From positions 1-7,211 of the forward strand of contig CALZAP010000066.1 of assembly GCA_945614335.1 (NCBI GenBank): DNA of 7,211 bases, read 5' to 3'. This DNA comes from an uncultured Prevotella sp. Its GTDB lineage: Bacteria > Bacteroidota > Bacteroidia > Bacteroidales > Bacteroidaceae. Position numbers and translations under genes: made by a program. This document shows, piece after piece, positions 6,658 through 7,211 of this stretch. Within the stretch, counting starts at the first letter, position 1; every line of letters starts with the position of its first letter. A model generated the notes under the pieces. The model saw only the letters and a program-made list of their open reading frames with translations, ran no database searches and had not been told where the DNA came from.

Positions 6658-7211
6658 TTCAGTATTCTTTTTATTTCGTTTAACTTGTTGAGTGCCTCCA
6701 CTGGTGTGAGGTTGTTGATGTCGAGACCACGTATTTCGTCGCGAATCTGGCATAGCACGGGGTCGTCGAGCTGGAAGAAACTGAGTTGCATGCCTTCCTG
6801 TTTTTTAGCCACTTCAATTTTCTGTGCCCCGGTGCTTCCCACTCCAGCGTTGTCTGCCTCAAGTTGTTTGAGTATGGTGTTTGCCCGCTTTACGATGCTA
6901 CGCGGCATGCCGGCAATCTCAGCCACGTGTATACCGAAGGAATGTTCGCTTCCCCCTGGCATGAGTTTTCTGAGGAAAATCACCTTACCTTCCACTTCTT
7001 TCACGCTGACGTTGAAGTTCTTTATGCGTTTGAAGTTTTTTTCCATCTCGTTGAGCTCATGGTAGTGTGTGGCAAAGAGAGTTCGGGCTTGCGCCTTCGG
7101 GTGCTCATGAAGATATTCCACTATGGCCCAGGCAATGGATATGCCGTCGTAGGTAGAGGTGCCTCGTCCGAGTTCGTCGAAGAGCACGAGCGACTTAGGT
7201 GTTACGTTATT
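6654..7211 (-). CDS. mutS: DNA mismatch repair protein MutS, C-terminal part (gene continues beyond the right edge)
   Basis: MutS recognises mismatches as a dimer and uses ATP to signal MutL. The frame is open to the window edge and encodes the last 185 residues; the mismatch-binding, connector, lever and Walker A portions lie outside. Visible are the Walker B and signature segment [17 protein letters not shown] (7-23 of the fragment), the ATHYHEL motif (47-53) whose His belongs to the ATPase site, [13 protein letters not shown] (91-103) and the helix-turn-helix dimerisation helices [14 protein letters not shown] (105-118). A linker and the C-terminal dimer/tetramer tail, ending [16 protein letters not shown], complete the protein. 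A GTG at 7187 could be mistaken for a start, but it is the Val of Walker B. The apparent TGA stop at 6656-6654 overlaps the TTG start of the MATE gene. The fragment shows no frameshift or missing motif. Confidence 0.97.
   Translation of the reverse strand, partial: NNVTPKSLVLFDELGRGTSTYDGISIAWAIVEYLHEHPKAQARTLFATHYHELNEMEKNFKRIKNFNVSVKEVEGKVIFLRKLMPGGSEHSFGIHVAEIAGMPRSIVKRANTILKQLEADNAGVGSTGAQKIEVAKKQEGMQLSFFQLDDPVLCQIRDEIRGLDINNLTPVEALNKLNEIKRILN

Noticed and set aside
6658..6753. N-terminal extension of the MATE protein from ATG 6753
   Set aside because: Polar, no helix, lies inside mutS coding sequence; a TTG start at the mutS stop fits the family length better.
6121..7065. 314-codon open frame on the + strand, antisense to the MATE gene and the mutS end
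   Set aside because: Its translation is Cys/His/Ser-rich with no recognisable domain, and it covers two clearly real genes on the other strand whose codon pattern explains the lack of stops.
7164..7187. GTG at 7187 as the start of a short separate MutS-like protein
   Set aside because: The frame continues upstream to the window edge with mutS-like sequence (NNVTPKSL), and the GTG encodes a Walker B residue.
1..7211. Search for CRISPR arrays, insertion sequences, tRNA or rRNA genes, toxin-antitoxin pairs and phage genes
   Set aside because: Nothing recognised: the window is nearly fully occupied by intact housekeeping and transport genes, with no spaced direct repeats, no transposase and no terminal inverted repeats seen by eye.

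Overview
The window looks like ordinary chromosomal DNA of a Bacteroidales bacterium, most likely a Prevotella-type member of the Bacteroidota. The evidence is the three-domain IspG with a large insert, the TACCTTTG promoter element upstream of rpoN, the A-rich starts with little Shine-Dalgarno signal, the type IX secretion (T9SS)-like protein tail at the left edge, and the style of the MutS and PurE sequences. This is inferred from protein character and signals, not from a database match. I see no mobile element, CRISPR array, rRNA or tRNA.

Layout. On the + strand at the left edge lies the C-terminal end of a larger, probably secreted or surface protein. It is followed, with an overlap, by a small four-helix GtrA-family membrane protein (to 617). 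A strong GC-rich hairpin at about 669-691 separates this + strand pair from a long run of - strand genes and probably ends transcription from both sides. Read in the direction of transcription (right to left), the - strand genes are: the end of mutS (cut by the right edge), a NorM-type MATE transporter, rpoN (sigma-54), a PAP2-type membrane phosphatase, purE, and ispG.

The - strand genes form two tight groups. The mutS stop codon and the MATE start overlap as TTGA. A 102-base gap holding a Bacteroidota-type promoter then precedes rpoN. From rpoN onward the genes are spaced 37, 17 and 1 bases apart, which suggests one transcript, rpoN-PAP2-purE-ispG. IspG makes isoprenoid precursors, PAP2 enzymes can recycle undecaprenyl pyrophosphate, and GtrA proteins are proposed to move undecaprenyl-linked sugars, so a lipid-carrier theme can be drawn, but it is inference. 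PurE (purine synthesis) and sigma-54 do not fit it obviously.

The window is almost entirely coding and no gap exceeds about 110 bases. I did not find a convincing undescribed system. The points worth a second look are gene-level: a non-ATG start for the MATE gene, variant active-site motifs in PurE and PAP2, the sigma-54-headed operon, and the T9SS-like tail coupled to GtrA.
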